A stretch of DNA of 59,405 nucleotides, from assembly GCA_009377695.1 (NCBI GenBank), contig WHTP01000020.1, positions 1 through 59,405 of the forward strand, given 5' to 3'. The DNA comes from Hyphomicrobiales bacterium. GTDB lineage: Bacteria; Pseudomonadota; Alphaproteobacteria; Rhizobiales; Xanthobacteraceae. A program made the position numbers and the translations under genes. Positions 51,792-59,210 of this stretch are shown in pieces (within the stretch, counting starts at the first letter, position 1; every line of letters begins with the position of its first letter). The notes beneath the pieces were generated by a model. It had not been told where the DNA came from. It saw only the letters and a program-made list of their open reading frames with translations, and did not search any database.

Positions 51792-53195
51792 TCACCGGCG
51801 AGTCCGAGCACGCTCCTTCTCGCGTCGCGTCGCCCATTCGATGCTCTCGATGTGGACGGTCGGACGCCCCTTGAAGTTCTTGGCGATGAGCGCCGTATCG
51901 GCGAGTGCATTGAGCGAGAACTGCAAGCCGTGGCAGTGCCCGCACACGCTGCGGACCATTTTCTCGTTTGGACGAAGGTTGTCGTTCTGATTGTGGGTCA
52001 CGAAGATCGATTTCGATCCGTCGTCGGCCCGCGCCGTCATCGCCGGCATGTGGCAGGTGGCGCAGGAGACGCCGCTGCCGTGCGGGAGGGCGCCCGCCAT
52101 CTCCTTCTTCAGAAGCTCGTGATGGGGGGAATCGAAATAGGCCGTCGTGTGCGCGTCGTTGTGGCAGCCGGCGCAGGCTTCCGTCCGGGCGGCAACCCGG
52201 TCGTATTTATGTGCGGAATGACAGCTATTGCACCCTAGAGCCGCATCGTGAGCGTCGTTCTTCATCGGGATGCGCGCCTGCGCCGGCGTCATCGTCGGCA
52301 GGCTGGTCTTCTTGAACAGGCCAAATGGCCCGTCTTGCGAAACAGAAAGCCCGGGGCGCTGACGCATGCCGTGCTTGCCTTCGCTGAACGTCGTGACTTG
52401 CTGTGCGTGGCAGCTTTGGCATTGCGCAAGGTGAGGCGCTTCGATCCAGGCCGTGCGATCGGGGGCAGACGTGTGGCAGCCGGAGCAATTCACGCCGGCC
52501 CGGGCGTGGCGGTCGCCCGCCCAGGCCGCAACCGCGGCGTCGGTTGTGTGTTGTGCTGGCGCGTCTGCGTCGGCCGCGATGAGCGGACGCACCTTCCGGG
52601 CGGCGCCTTCCTTTTCTTTGAGCCAGTCGACCACCGCCGCCACTTGCGAGTCCAGATGATCCGCCTGTCCCGCGTGCTTGATGAGGAAGTCGCCGTAGAT
52701 CGCGCGATTGTCATGGAAGCGATGGCAGCCAGAAGAAGCGCAGGTGGTGAATGCAAGCCCCTCGTGGCTAGGGCGCTCCTCGCCGATATCCCTGTGACAA
52801 AGAACGCAATAGTCGTTTGGCATCGTGACGCCCATGGCATTCGTGATACCGGGCCGATGCTCCCGGTGGCAGGTCACGCAGTAGCGCGCGTCCAGTACTT
52901 CAGTGCGGTCTGCGTTGCGCGGATCGGTGAATTTCGATTTCGGATGGGTGTCGTTCGCGTTCTTCAACTCCGCGCCGTGGCAGTTCATGCAGGCGTTTTG
53001 CAGCACTTCGGCATCGCCAAAGACGCTGGAGTGGCAGGCGTCGCACGCCAGCTCGATCTGATGGTGGCCGTTGGTGGTCCGACCGACGAGCAGGAATGAT
53101 CGATTGCCGCCATAGACGACGGCAGCGATCACATAAAGTCCGGCGGGAACGGTGATCATGATCCACAGCAACCACAGCATGGCGTTGCGCGACAT
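51792..53195 (-). CDS. Membrane-anchored 11-haem cytochrome c
   Basis: A 467-residue protein with an N-terminal membrane anchor (about 7-29) and a periplasmic part with ten CXXCH sites at 51, 69, 106, 130, 237, 259, 322, 341, 378 and 418, plus one CX4CH site (CASSGCH, 152-158). Eleven haems are expected. The C-terminal SGVSCATCHMPA and following H-N-Q pattern resemble haem sites of the NrfA/hydroxylamine oxidoreductase group, while the N-terminal half does not match a family I know. Substrate could be nitrite, hydroxylamine, NO or another acceptor; it may also be only an electron conduit. ATG 53195 follows the fusion gene by 8 bases; ATG 53180 is also possible. Confidence 0.85.
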   Translation of the reverse strand: MSRNAMLWLLWIMITVPAGLYVIAAVVYGGNRSFLLVGRTTNGHHQIELACDACHSSVFGDAEVLQNACMNCHGAELKNANDTHPKSKFTDPRNADRTEVLDARYCVTCHREHRPGITNAMGVTMPNDYCVLCHRDIGEERPSHEGLAFTTCASSGCHRFHDNRAIYGDFLIKHAGQADHLDSQVAAVVDWLKEKEGAARKVRPLIAADADAPAQHTTDAAVAAWAGDRHARAGVNCSGCHTSAPDRTAWIEAPHLAQCQSCHAQQVTTFSEGKHGMRQRPGLSVSQDGPFGLFKKTSLPTMTPAQARIPMKNDAHDAALGCNSCHSAHKYDRVAARTEACAGCHNDAHTTAYFDSPHHELLKKEMAGALPHGSGVSCATCHMPAMTARADDGSKSIFVTHNQNDNLRPNEKMVRSVCGHCHGLQFSLNALADTALIAKNFKGRPTVHIESIEWATRREKERARTRR

Positions 53196-53203
53196 CTCCC
53201 GAC

Positions 53204-55246
53204 TCAGTAGGCGTAGACAGTCATGACATGCAGAGCGAGCAACAGAGGCAGCGGCCATAACGCAATGATATGAATCCAGGTCATGACGTTGCGACGCGAT
53301 GGCTTGCCGCTGGCCAGCACCTTGTGTTCACGCGCAGTGATCATGCCGGTGACACTTCCGGAGAACGCGACCAGCAGGAATGTCACCATCAGCCATCGAT
53401 TCAGGTTGCTGCCGAGATTGAAACCGGTGTGAATGAACAGCACCGCCAGCGTCGCCGCGCCGATCGCGGCATGCACCAGCCGCCACCAGTTGTAGTTGCC
53501 CATCCACGCAAAGCCGACGCGCTTACGGATCGAGAGAAATGCCGCGATCGCGGCAAGTCCCAGCAGCGTGAAGCCGGTTACCTGTTTCCAGGTGCCGCTG
53601 ATCCAGAACAGGTCGAGGCGAAGTGCAGCATCCACGCTGGTCGAGTACGGCCAGGCCGGCAGGAATGCCGCTGCGAGTGCGATGACGGCTGCCACGACCG
53701 AACTCACCGCGATGGCGCGCGCTCCAAACACCGGCCGGTGCTCGGTCTTGCCGCCGAGCAATTCCTGCAGCAGCGGCCGGCAGCTCCCGCAAACCGTGCT
53801 CGCGCTGGTTTCGCGCATGAGTGCGCCAAGCTCGACGGCCCCATTGCTGATGGCGACGCCGAGTTGCCCGCGTGTGATGCCGGTGCAGTTGCAAATCGTC
53901 GCCGCTGCCGGCCATTGCGTGACCGACATCGGCTTGCGTTGCGGATAGAGCCGTCCGGTGCGGGCGAAGCGTCGGCTTTGCCAGGGCAGCACAAGTGCTC
54001 GGTCGCGTACCGCCTGCTGGATGACATTGACCTCCGGCCAATCGCCGACTCCGAGCGCGCCGACCAGATGCCAGCGGCGGATGGCGATGCGGCGATAAGC
54101 AGCGCTGTTGGGCGAGCGCCAGGCGACGCTGCGCAGGTCGATGCGCTGATCGAGTTGCTCGATATCTCCCATGCTGAAGACATCGGTGCCGACCACCTTG
54201 AGCTTGGTGGTCGGAACCGAGCCACGATAGTCGATCACCTGGCCGGCGATGTTCGCCGCGGCGACGGAAGCTTGCTCGAGTCCGGGGGCGACGAGCCCGT
54301 AGACCGTTTCGTTATGCTCGGCGCATTCCCCTACGGCGTAGATGTTGGGATCCGATGTCCGCATCTTGTCGTCGACGGTGATGCCCCGGCCAATGGCGAG
54401 GCCCGCTGCCGACGCAAGCGCAGTATTGGCGCGAATGCCCGTGCATATGATGATGGTATCGCAATCGATCGTTTCGCCGGTGGACAGCGTGATCCGTTCG
54501 ACCCGGCCGGCTCCGTCGATCGACCTGACGGAGCATCCGGTTTTCACCGTCAACCCCAGCCGCTCGATCTCAGATTGCAGCAACTCGCCGCCCTGACCAT
54601 CGAGCTGGCGCGCCATGAGATGGCTTTCGTGCTCGACGATGATCGTCGGAACTTTCCGCAGCGACATGCCTCGCGCAGCTTCGAGACCGAGAAGCCCGCC
54701 GCCGATAACGACGGCGCGCCTCGCGCGCATAGCCCGCGCGACCAGCCGTTCGACATCGTCGAAATTTCGGAAGCGGAAGACTCCGCTGAGATCGCGACCA
54801 GGTATCGGCGGAATATAGGCGTGCGAGCCGACGCAGAGCACGAGCTTCGCGTATCGCCAGCTGCGACCGAACTGGGTGGTGACGGCTTTTTGTTCGCGAT
54901 CGATCCGAACGACAGTGTGGCCGGTGTATTTCGCGATCGGGGCGTCCGGCGAGAAGGCGCCGGCCTGATAAACGCGACCGATCTGGACTTCGCCGGCAAG
55001 GAAAGGCGTCAGTTTCACGCGGTTATAGGGTTGCCATCGTTCGGCATTCAGCAGGATGACCTGCAGCCCGCGCCGCGTGAGTTCCTGCGCAACGCGCAGA
55101 CCTGCCGGACCGCCACCGACGACGACAACGGGATCTGGCGCTTGCTCATCAGAGCCGGCCCCGAACGGAATCTGGTCAAGCGGAACGGAGACGTCGGGTT
55201 GGATGGCCGTTTCGGCAACGAAGGTATGACTGCGCGGAAGTTCCAT
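53204..55246 (-). CDS. NirB-like FAD/[2Fe-2S]/cytochrome b membrane fusion
   Basis: A 680-residue three-part protein. Residues about 38-440 are a pyridine-nucleotide-disulfide/NirB-type FAD reductase (VVVVGGGPAGLRVAQEL for FAD, RRAVVIGGGLLGLEAARGMSL for NAD(P)H, IYAVGECAEH). About 450-497 form a BFD [2Fe-2S] domain (CNCTG ... TVCGSCRPLLQELL). From about 515 on are five membrane helices with His in RLVHAAIG, LFIHTGFN, TWIHIIALW and LALHVMTVY, suggesting a di-haem cytochrome b. It could pass NAD(P)H electrons across the membrane to the 11-haem protein encoded next. The start at ATG 55246 has GAGAAG upstream. Leader: sigma-54 promoter plus attenuator. Confidence 0.82.
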   Translation of the reverse strand: MELPRSHTFVAETAIQPDVSVPLDQIPFGAGSDEQAPDPVVVVGGGPAGLRVAQELTRRGLQVILLNAERWQPYNRVKLTPFLAGEVQIGRVYQAGAFSPDAPIAKYTGHTVVRIDREQKAVTTQFGRSWRYAKLVLCVGSHAYIPPIPGRDLSGVFRFRNFDDVERLVARAMRARRAVVIGGGLLGLEAARGMSLRKVPTIIVEHESHLMARQLDGQGGELLQSEIERLGLTVKTGCSVRSIDGAGRVERITLSTGETIDCDTIIICTGIRANTALASAAGLAIGRGITVDDKMRTSDPNIYAVGECAEHNETVYGLVAPGLEQASVAAANIAGQVIDYRGSVPTTKLKVVGTDVFSMGDIEQLDQRIDLRSVAWRSPNSAAYRRIAIRRWHLVGALGVGDWPEVNVIQQAVRDRALVLPWQSRRFARTGRLYPQRKPMSVTQWPAAATICNCTGITRGQLGVAISNGAVELGALMRETSASTVCGSCRPLLQELLGGKTEHRPVFGARAIAVSSVVAAVIALAAAFLPAWPYSTSVDAALRLDLFWISGTWKQVTGFTLLGLAAIAAFLSIRKRVGFAWMGNYNWWRLVHAAIGAATLAVLFIHTGFNLGSNLNRWLMVTFLLVAFSGSVTGMITAREHKVLASGKPSRRNVMTWIHIIALWPLPLLLALHVMTVYAY

Positions 55247-55376
55247 CGGCCGGCACTTCTCAATGCGGTGTGATCGGGACCTGGCATGGCGACATCGCGC
55301 GGCTATCGGTCTTCGTCATTCGCGCTCCCGTTGCCGCGACGGCGGCTTGCGAGTCTCGCAAGGCACGCACGCAGAC

Positions 55377-55421
55377 AAAAATCCGCTGCCGGAGGCGCGT
55401 CGCGACTCCTGAAGGCAGCGG
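55377..55421 (-). terminator. Leader terminator (attenuator) of the cytochrome/globin operon
   Basis: On the minus strand CCGCTGCC pairs with GGCAGCGG, and an inner GGAG/CTCC helix extends it; ATTTTT follows. It stands about 130 bases before the fusion gene. It follows the conserved GCAATGCCGCTG block that also starts the nrt leader terminator. Confidence 0.82.
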
Positions 55422-55434
55422 CATTGCTTATGGT

Positions 55435-55473
55435 GGCCCTTCATTGGGCCCGCGCTATCGTCACGAGCGACGA
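55435..55473 (-). promoter_or_regulatory. ANTAR-type target hairpins, cytochrome/globin leader
   Basis: The distal hairpin (55435-55450) is GGCCC-AATGAA-GGGCC, a six-base loop with A1 and G4. A first stem-loop (55458-55473, TCGTC/GACGA with loop GCTCGT) lies 7 bases upstream, the same gap as in the nrt leader. NasT is the probable ligand. Confidence 0.75.
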
Positions 55474-55496
55474 CAACGAAATTCGAGTTACTTCAA

Positions 55497-55512
55497 TTCA
55501 AGCTTCGTGCCA
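55497..55512 (-). promoter_or_regulatory. Sigma-54 promoter of the cytochrome/globin operon
   Basis: Minus-strand TGGCACG-AAGC-TTGAA is identical to the nrt promoter, within a 26-base identical block. Predicted start is near 55487, giving a 240-base leader that contains the ANTAR hairpins and terminator. Confidence 0.82.
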
Positions 55513-55621
55513 GAGCCCGCGAATCCGAATTTCAGGGTGTTAAAGCAATCACTTGCGTGCGCTCAGCGGCGCGCCACCGCGATGGCGGTCGTCTCGCCGA
55601 TGCGCGCGGAGTTCGCATCCT

Positions 55622-55637
55622 GCGAACAAATTGTGCA
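55622..55637. promoter_or_regulatory. NtrC-like upstream site, cytochrome/globin operon
   Basis: GCGAACAAATTGTGCA, GC-N11-GC with TGTGCA half-site, 110-125 bp upstream of the sigma-54 promoter. The spacing equals that of the nrt operon to within 1 bp. Confidence 0.5.
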
Positions 55638-55651
55638 ACGCAATAGTCGGG

Positions 55652-55823
55652 ACTGGTGTGGCGGTTCAGAAGTCCGCATCATTCTCGCGGCGAGTCCGAC
55701 ATGCGGACTTCTGAACCAAAGCCACACTCGATTCAAAGAGCTGCTAGACTAGTGTCCTTCGATTCCGAAGTTCGTATGGGAGGTTGCTGCGAAATGGTCC
55801 GAACTTCGGAATCGGGGCACTAG
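55652..55823. repeat. Paired-palindrome element, copy C
   Basis: Full copy. The left palindrome (55654-55728) has GTGTGGCGGTTCAGAAGTCC against GCGGACTTCTGAACC...CCACAC around a 21-base loop. The right one (55750-55823) has CTAGTGTCCTTCGATTCCG against its complement ending GGCACTAG. It lies between nasS and the next operon promoter. Its terminal CTAG provides the nasS stop codon. Confidence 0.93.
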
Positions 55824-56992
55824 CGCCGGATCGACCATGCGGACAGGTGGCCGACGATGTCGTTCGCATCGAAAGCTGGGCCGGCAAACGCGCCAATGCC
55901 GTCGGTGGGTTCACCCGATGGGTTGGCCGCTTCGGGCTCAATCGCATCGTCGTAGAGGTCGGGACGGAACACGGCTTTCGCTGTGGCGAGGAAGTCCGCG
56001 GACAGCGGCGCCTGTCCCCATCGCACCATTTGCGCATAGAGCCAGGCGGCCTGGGCTGGATCCGGCCGCGCCGCGCCATTACGCCCGATCATCATGTAAC
56101 GGTCGCTGACGCGAACGGTGCCCTCGGGTGCGACCTTCATACGGCCGTCGAGTTCACGGCGGATCACGTCCGGTGCGACACCGACGCGGTTGGGTGCGGA
56201 CAGCATAGCCGCTACTTCATCGCGGTTGGTGGCATCTTCGACGAATGCCGCCGCCCGGCGATGCGCACGCACCAGCCTTCGCAAGGTGTCGGGGTTCTCG
56301 CCAGCCCAGGATGCGCGCACCGCCAGGAGCTTCTCGGCGGCGCGCTCGAGGATCTCGGACACGAAATGCAGGATGAAGCCGATGCCGAGGTCGACGGCAA
56401 TCGAGTTCCACGGTGCCCCGACGCAGAAGCCATCGACATGCCGGTTGGCGAGGCTCTCCACCATGTAGGGTGGCGGCAGCACCACCAGACGCACGTCTTC
56501 GTCGGGATCGACGCCGCCCGCCGCCATCCAGAAGCGAAGCTGGTAGTTGTGGGTCGAGAATGGAAAGGTCATGCCGAACGTGAGTGGGTCTTCACCGTGT
56601 GCCTTGCGGTTGGCGACGACGCGCGCGAGCGCCCGTCCCGATACCGTCGGGTCGGTGATGTTACCGTCGGCCGCCGCAGCGATGGCCGCGTAAAGCCCGG
56701 GCGAGACTGTGATGGCGTTGCCATTGAGGCCAAGGCCGAACGGCGCAACGATCGGCACCTTGACATGGCCAAGCCCGAGGCTCGAGGCGATCGCGATGGG
56801 TGCGATAAGATGCGCCGCGTCAAACAGGCCAATATTGAGCTTGTCACGCACGTTCGACCAGGAGACTTCACGCACCAGTTCCACGTCGAGCCCCTCGTCG
56901 GCGGTGAAGCCCTTGTCGGCGGCGACCAAGGGCACCATCGCGTCGGTTAGAGGGATAAAGCCAATGCGCAGCCGGTGACCGTTGGAAGTCAT
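55820..56992 (-). CDS. nasS: Nitrate sensor NasS
   Basis: A 390-residue NrtA/CmpA-type nitrate-binding protein without a signal peptide, hence cytoplasmic. In the family it binds NasT and holds it inactive until nitrate or nitrite is present. Marks include LRIGFIPLTDAMVPLVAADKGF, GNAITVSPGLY, TFGMTFPFSTHNYQLRFWMAAG, CVGAPWNSIAV and DLYDDAIEP. It is 90 residues shorter than NrtA, mostly because the signal and C-terminal extension are absent. The ATG overlaps the nasT stop by 4 bp. The reading frame ends with TAG at 55820-55822, inside the terminal bases of repeat copy C, so the C-terminus may have been trimmed or extended by insertion. Confidence 0.93.
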   Translation of the reverse strand: MTSNGHRLRIGFIPLTDAMVPLVAADKGFTADEGLDVELVREVSWSNVRDKLNIGLFDAAHLIAPIAIASSLGLGHVKVPIVAPFGLGLNGNAITVSPGLYAAIAAAADGNITDPTVSGRALARVVANRKAHGEDPLTFGMTFPFSTHNYQLRFWMAAGGVDPDEDVRLVVLPPPYMVESLANRHVDGFCVGAPWNSIAVDLGIGFILHFVSEILERAAEKLLAVRASWAGENPDTLRRLVRAHRRAAAFVEDATNRDEVAAMLSAPNRVGVAPDVIRRELDGRMKVAPEGTVRVSDRYMMIGRNGAARPDPAQAAWLYAQMVRWGQAPLSADFLATAKAVFRPDLYDDAIEPEAANPSGEPTDGIGAFAGPAFDANDIVGHLSAWSIRR

Positions 56993-57585
56993 TTGAACAT
57001 CTCCGACGCCGTGATCACCGACTGAGCAATCTCCGCGATCTTCTTGTTTTCGTTCATGGCGGTGCGGCGCAGGAGGTCATACGCCTCTGCCTCGCTCATA
57101 TTCTTGCGCGTCATGAGGATGCCCTTGGCGCGGTCGATGACCTTGCGGTCTTCGAGGGCGTTCTTGGCCTGCTCCAATTCCGTCTGCAGCCGTGAGAACG
57201 CGTTGAAGCGGGAAATGCAGAGATCGAGGATCGACTTGATGCGCTCCTTCTTCAGGCCATCGACGATATAGGCGGAGACGCCGGCATCGACCGATGCCTG
57301 GATCGACGCGCTATCGGACTGGTCGACGAACATCGCGATCGGCCGCTTCACGACGCGGCTCACCTGGAACATCTGCTCGAGCACGTCGCGGCTCGGATTC
57401 TCGAGATCGATCAGGATCACCTCGGGATCGATCACCGAAATACGGGCGAGCAGATTTCCTGTGCCCTCGATGCGCACGACATGGGTGTAACCGGCCTCGC
57501 GCAGGCCCTCTTCGAGGATGGCCGCCCGGATCGGGCTGTCATCGACGATCACGATCTGAAGCGCTGAGGCGGTTGGTGCTGACAA
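56989..57585 (-). CDS. nasT: ANTAR antiterminator NasT
   Basis: A 198-residue response-regulator-like RNA-binding protein. The receiver domain has LQIVIVDDSPIR and VILIDLENPSRD (Asp retained). A coiled linker RLQTELEQAKNALED leads into the ANTAR domain with DRKVIDRAKGILM and MSEAEAYDLLRRTAM. In the family, NasT binds tandem hexaloop hairpins in leader RNA and prevents termination. I choose TTG 57585, with GGAG 9-10 bases upstream, over an in-frame TTG at 57630, because a sigma-54 promoter (57631-57646) would start transcription near 57621, downstream of 57630. Its likely targets are the leaders at 50300-50431 and 55377-55512. Confidence 0.92.
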   Translation of the reverse strand: MSAPTASALQIVIVDDSPIRAAILEEGLREAGYTHVVRIEGTGNLLARISVIDPEVILIDLENPSRDVLEQMFQVSRVVKRPIAMFVDQSDSASIQASVDAGVSAYIVDGLKKERIKSILDLCISRFNAFSRLQTELEQAKNALEDRKVIDRAKGILMTRKNMSEAEAYDLLRRTAMNENKKIAEIAQSVITASEMFK

Positions 57586-57630
57586 GGAACGGCGTCTCCG
57601 CGCTGCGAGCCTGCGGCGCCCCTTGCCCAA

Positions 57631-57646
57631 TCCAAGCCGCGTGCCA
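57631..57646 (-). promoter_or_regulatory. Sigma-54 promoter of nasTS
   Basis: Minus-strand TGGCACG-CGGC-TTGGA, matching the sigma-54 consensus with one mismatch. Predicted start near 57621, 36 bases before the TTG start at 57585. No attenuator lies between the promoter and nasT. Confidence 0.78.
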
Positions 57647-57748
57647 ACCGCCCGTCCTTATTTCTGTAGTTTCTGCAAAGGCTTAGGTCCGGGGGGCGCT
57701 GGAACGCGATTGTCCGGCATCAGCCTGCCCTTTCTCGATGCACACCGC

Positions 57749-57772
57749 GCTTATAATTTGTGCACCGCACAA
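57749..57772. promoter_or_regulatory. NtrC-like site and palindrome in nasT-receptor intergenic region
   Basis: GCTTATAATTTGTGCA (57749-57764) has GC-N11-GC spacing and the TGTGCA half shared with 50540-50555 and 55622-55637; it lies 103-118 bp upstream of the nasT promoter. It overlaps a perfect 15-base palindrome, TTGTGC-ACC-GCACAA (57758-57772). The remaining 57647-57892 has no gene. Confidence 0.5.
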
Positions 57773-57892
57773 TAGGTCACCATTGACCTGCATGGAGTGC
57801 GTGCGAGCCGGACAATTCCCCGTCAGTTCGTCCCGCTGGACCCCTTGGAGAAGCGGTCCTATCGTTTCGCAAACAGTTCGGGGAGGGGACGG

Positions 57893-58969
57893 ATGCGAAG
57901 AAGAGAAGCGGCGATCCTGCTTGCGATAACCGGGACGCTTGGCGTCACGCCCGTTTCCGCGCAGCCAGCCGACGAGTTCTACAAGGGCAAGCAGATCAGG
58001 ATCGTGGTCGGCTCAACCGGGGGCGGCGACTACGACGTATGGGCGCGGCTTCTTGCGCGACATATGTCCAGATACATCCCCGGCAATCCGAACATCATTG
58101 TCGAGAACATGCCCGGCGCGGGGACGCTGGTCGCCACCAACCACGTCTTTAACGTCGCGCCCCGCGACGGCACCGTGATCGGGATGCCGTCGCGCTCGAT
58201 GCCTGCGGCAGCCGTCATGAAGGTTGCCAACGTCCGCTTCGATCCGGTGAAGTTCAACTGGATCGGGAGTCCTGAGGTCAATCACCTCGTCATTTTCATC
58301 AACAATGCATCCGCGGTGAAGAAGCCATCCGATGTGTTCGAGCGCGAATTGATCGTCGGCGCGACCGGCTTGGCGCAGGGGATCACCGTCGGACCCTCCA
58401 TACTCAAGAACTTGCTCGGCATGAAGTTCAGGATCGTCACCGGCTACCGCTCGCCAGGCGATTTGGCGCTGGCGGCGTCGCGCAACGAGATCGAAGCCTT
58501 TGCGAACACCATCGGCGGCGCGGCCGGCGCCCGGCGGCCCTGGGTGGAATCGGGGCAGATGCGCGTTCTTTTCAACTTCGAGCCCGAGCCGGTTCCTGGC
58601 CTCGGCGTGCCGACGGTGTTCGAGTTCGTCAAGACCAACGAGCAACGCAAGATCATGACCTTCTTCGCAAGCAATGTGCTGTTGGGACGGCCGATCATGG
58701 CGCCGCCTGGCGTGCCAGCCGACCGCGTCGATCTCCTGCGCCGCGCGTTCGATGCAACGATGAAGGACCCCGCGCTGCTCAAGGAGGCCGACAGTATGTC
58801 GTTCGAGATCACGCGCCAGACCGGGGAGCAGATCGCGGAGCTTGTCGCTGGCATCGCGGCCACGCCGCCTGACATCGTCAGCCGCGCGCAACGCCTGTCG
58901 CGCCCGATTAGTGCTTTGCATAGTAATGTGAGCACGGCGTTTGGGGTCCCCCTCCACCCATTCGCGTAG
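57893..58969 (+). CDS. Bug/TctC-family solute receptor 6
   Basis: A 358-residue receptor of the same long-motif subfamily as receptor 1 (DEFYKGKQI, YIPGNPNIIVENMPGAG, FNVAPRDGTVIG, APPGVPADR). Signal peptide: MRRREAAILLAITG..., cleavage near SAQ-PAD (about residue 24). The ATG at 57893 has GGGAGGGG upstream. It is divergent from nasT. The last ~10 residues (FGVPLHPFA) are encoded by the start of a palindromic G/C repeat region, so the family end lies just before. No transporter membrane genes follow. Confidence 0.88.
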   Translation: MRRREAAILLAITGTLGVTPVSAQPADEFYKGKQIRIVVGSTGGGDYDVWARLLARHMSRYIPGNPNIIVENMPGAGTLVATNHVFNVAPRDGTVIGMPSRSMPAAAVMKVANVRFDPVKFNWIGSPEVNHLVIFINNASAVKKPSDVFERELIVGATGLAQGITVGPSILKNLLGMKFRIVTGYRSPGDLALAASRNEIEAFANTIGGAAGARRPWVESGQMRVLFNFEPEPVPGLGVPTVFEFVKTNEQRKIMTFFASNVLLGRPIMAPPGVPADRVDLLRRAFDATMKDPALLKEADSMSFEITRQTGEQIAELVAGIAATPPDIVSRAQRLSRPISALHSNVSTAFGVPLHPFA

Positions 58970-59129
58970 CGAATGGCGGGGAGGGGTCAGGGGTGGGGGG
59001 TAACAGGAATCGATTTCCGTCGTCAGTGATCAAAAGGTGCTGCATCTGTCCCATCGTTGACTTCTGATGGCCGGCCCCCCACCCACAAACCCCTCCCCGC
59101 CGCTCGCAAGAACTCGCGGGGGGAGGGGA
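58948..59129. repeat. G/C-rich palindromic repeat cluster
   Basis: CCATTCGC-GTA-GCGAATGG hairpin (58957-58976) is followed by GGGGAGGGGTCAGGGGTGGG (58978-58997), whose approximate inverse CCCACCCACAAACCCCTCCC lies at 59078-59097. A further CCCCTCCCCGC/GCGGGGGGAGGGG hairpin ends near 59129. The type is common in rhizobial intergenic DNA. No gene is visible between 58970 and the window end. Confidence 0.65.
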
Positions 59130-59210
59130 GCGGAGAGATTGGTCGTGCATCGGTGACGTGACAACGGTGACATCATCACCGAACTGGTCTGGGGGACTTA
59201 TCGATCGGCG

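Noticed and set aside
53270-55273. Long plus-strand open frame antisense to the FAD/cytochrome b fusion
   Set aside because: Composition is an Arg/Asp/His-rich shadow; the minus-strand frame has clear FAD, Fe-S and membrane motifs.
57586-57630. Longer nasT from TTG 57630
   Set aside because: The added residues are Arg-rich and unlike NasT, and the predicted sigma-54 start lies downstream of this codon.
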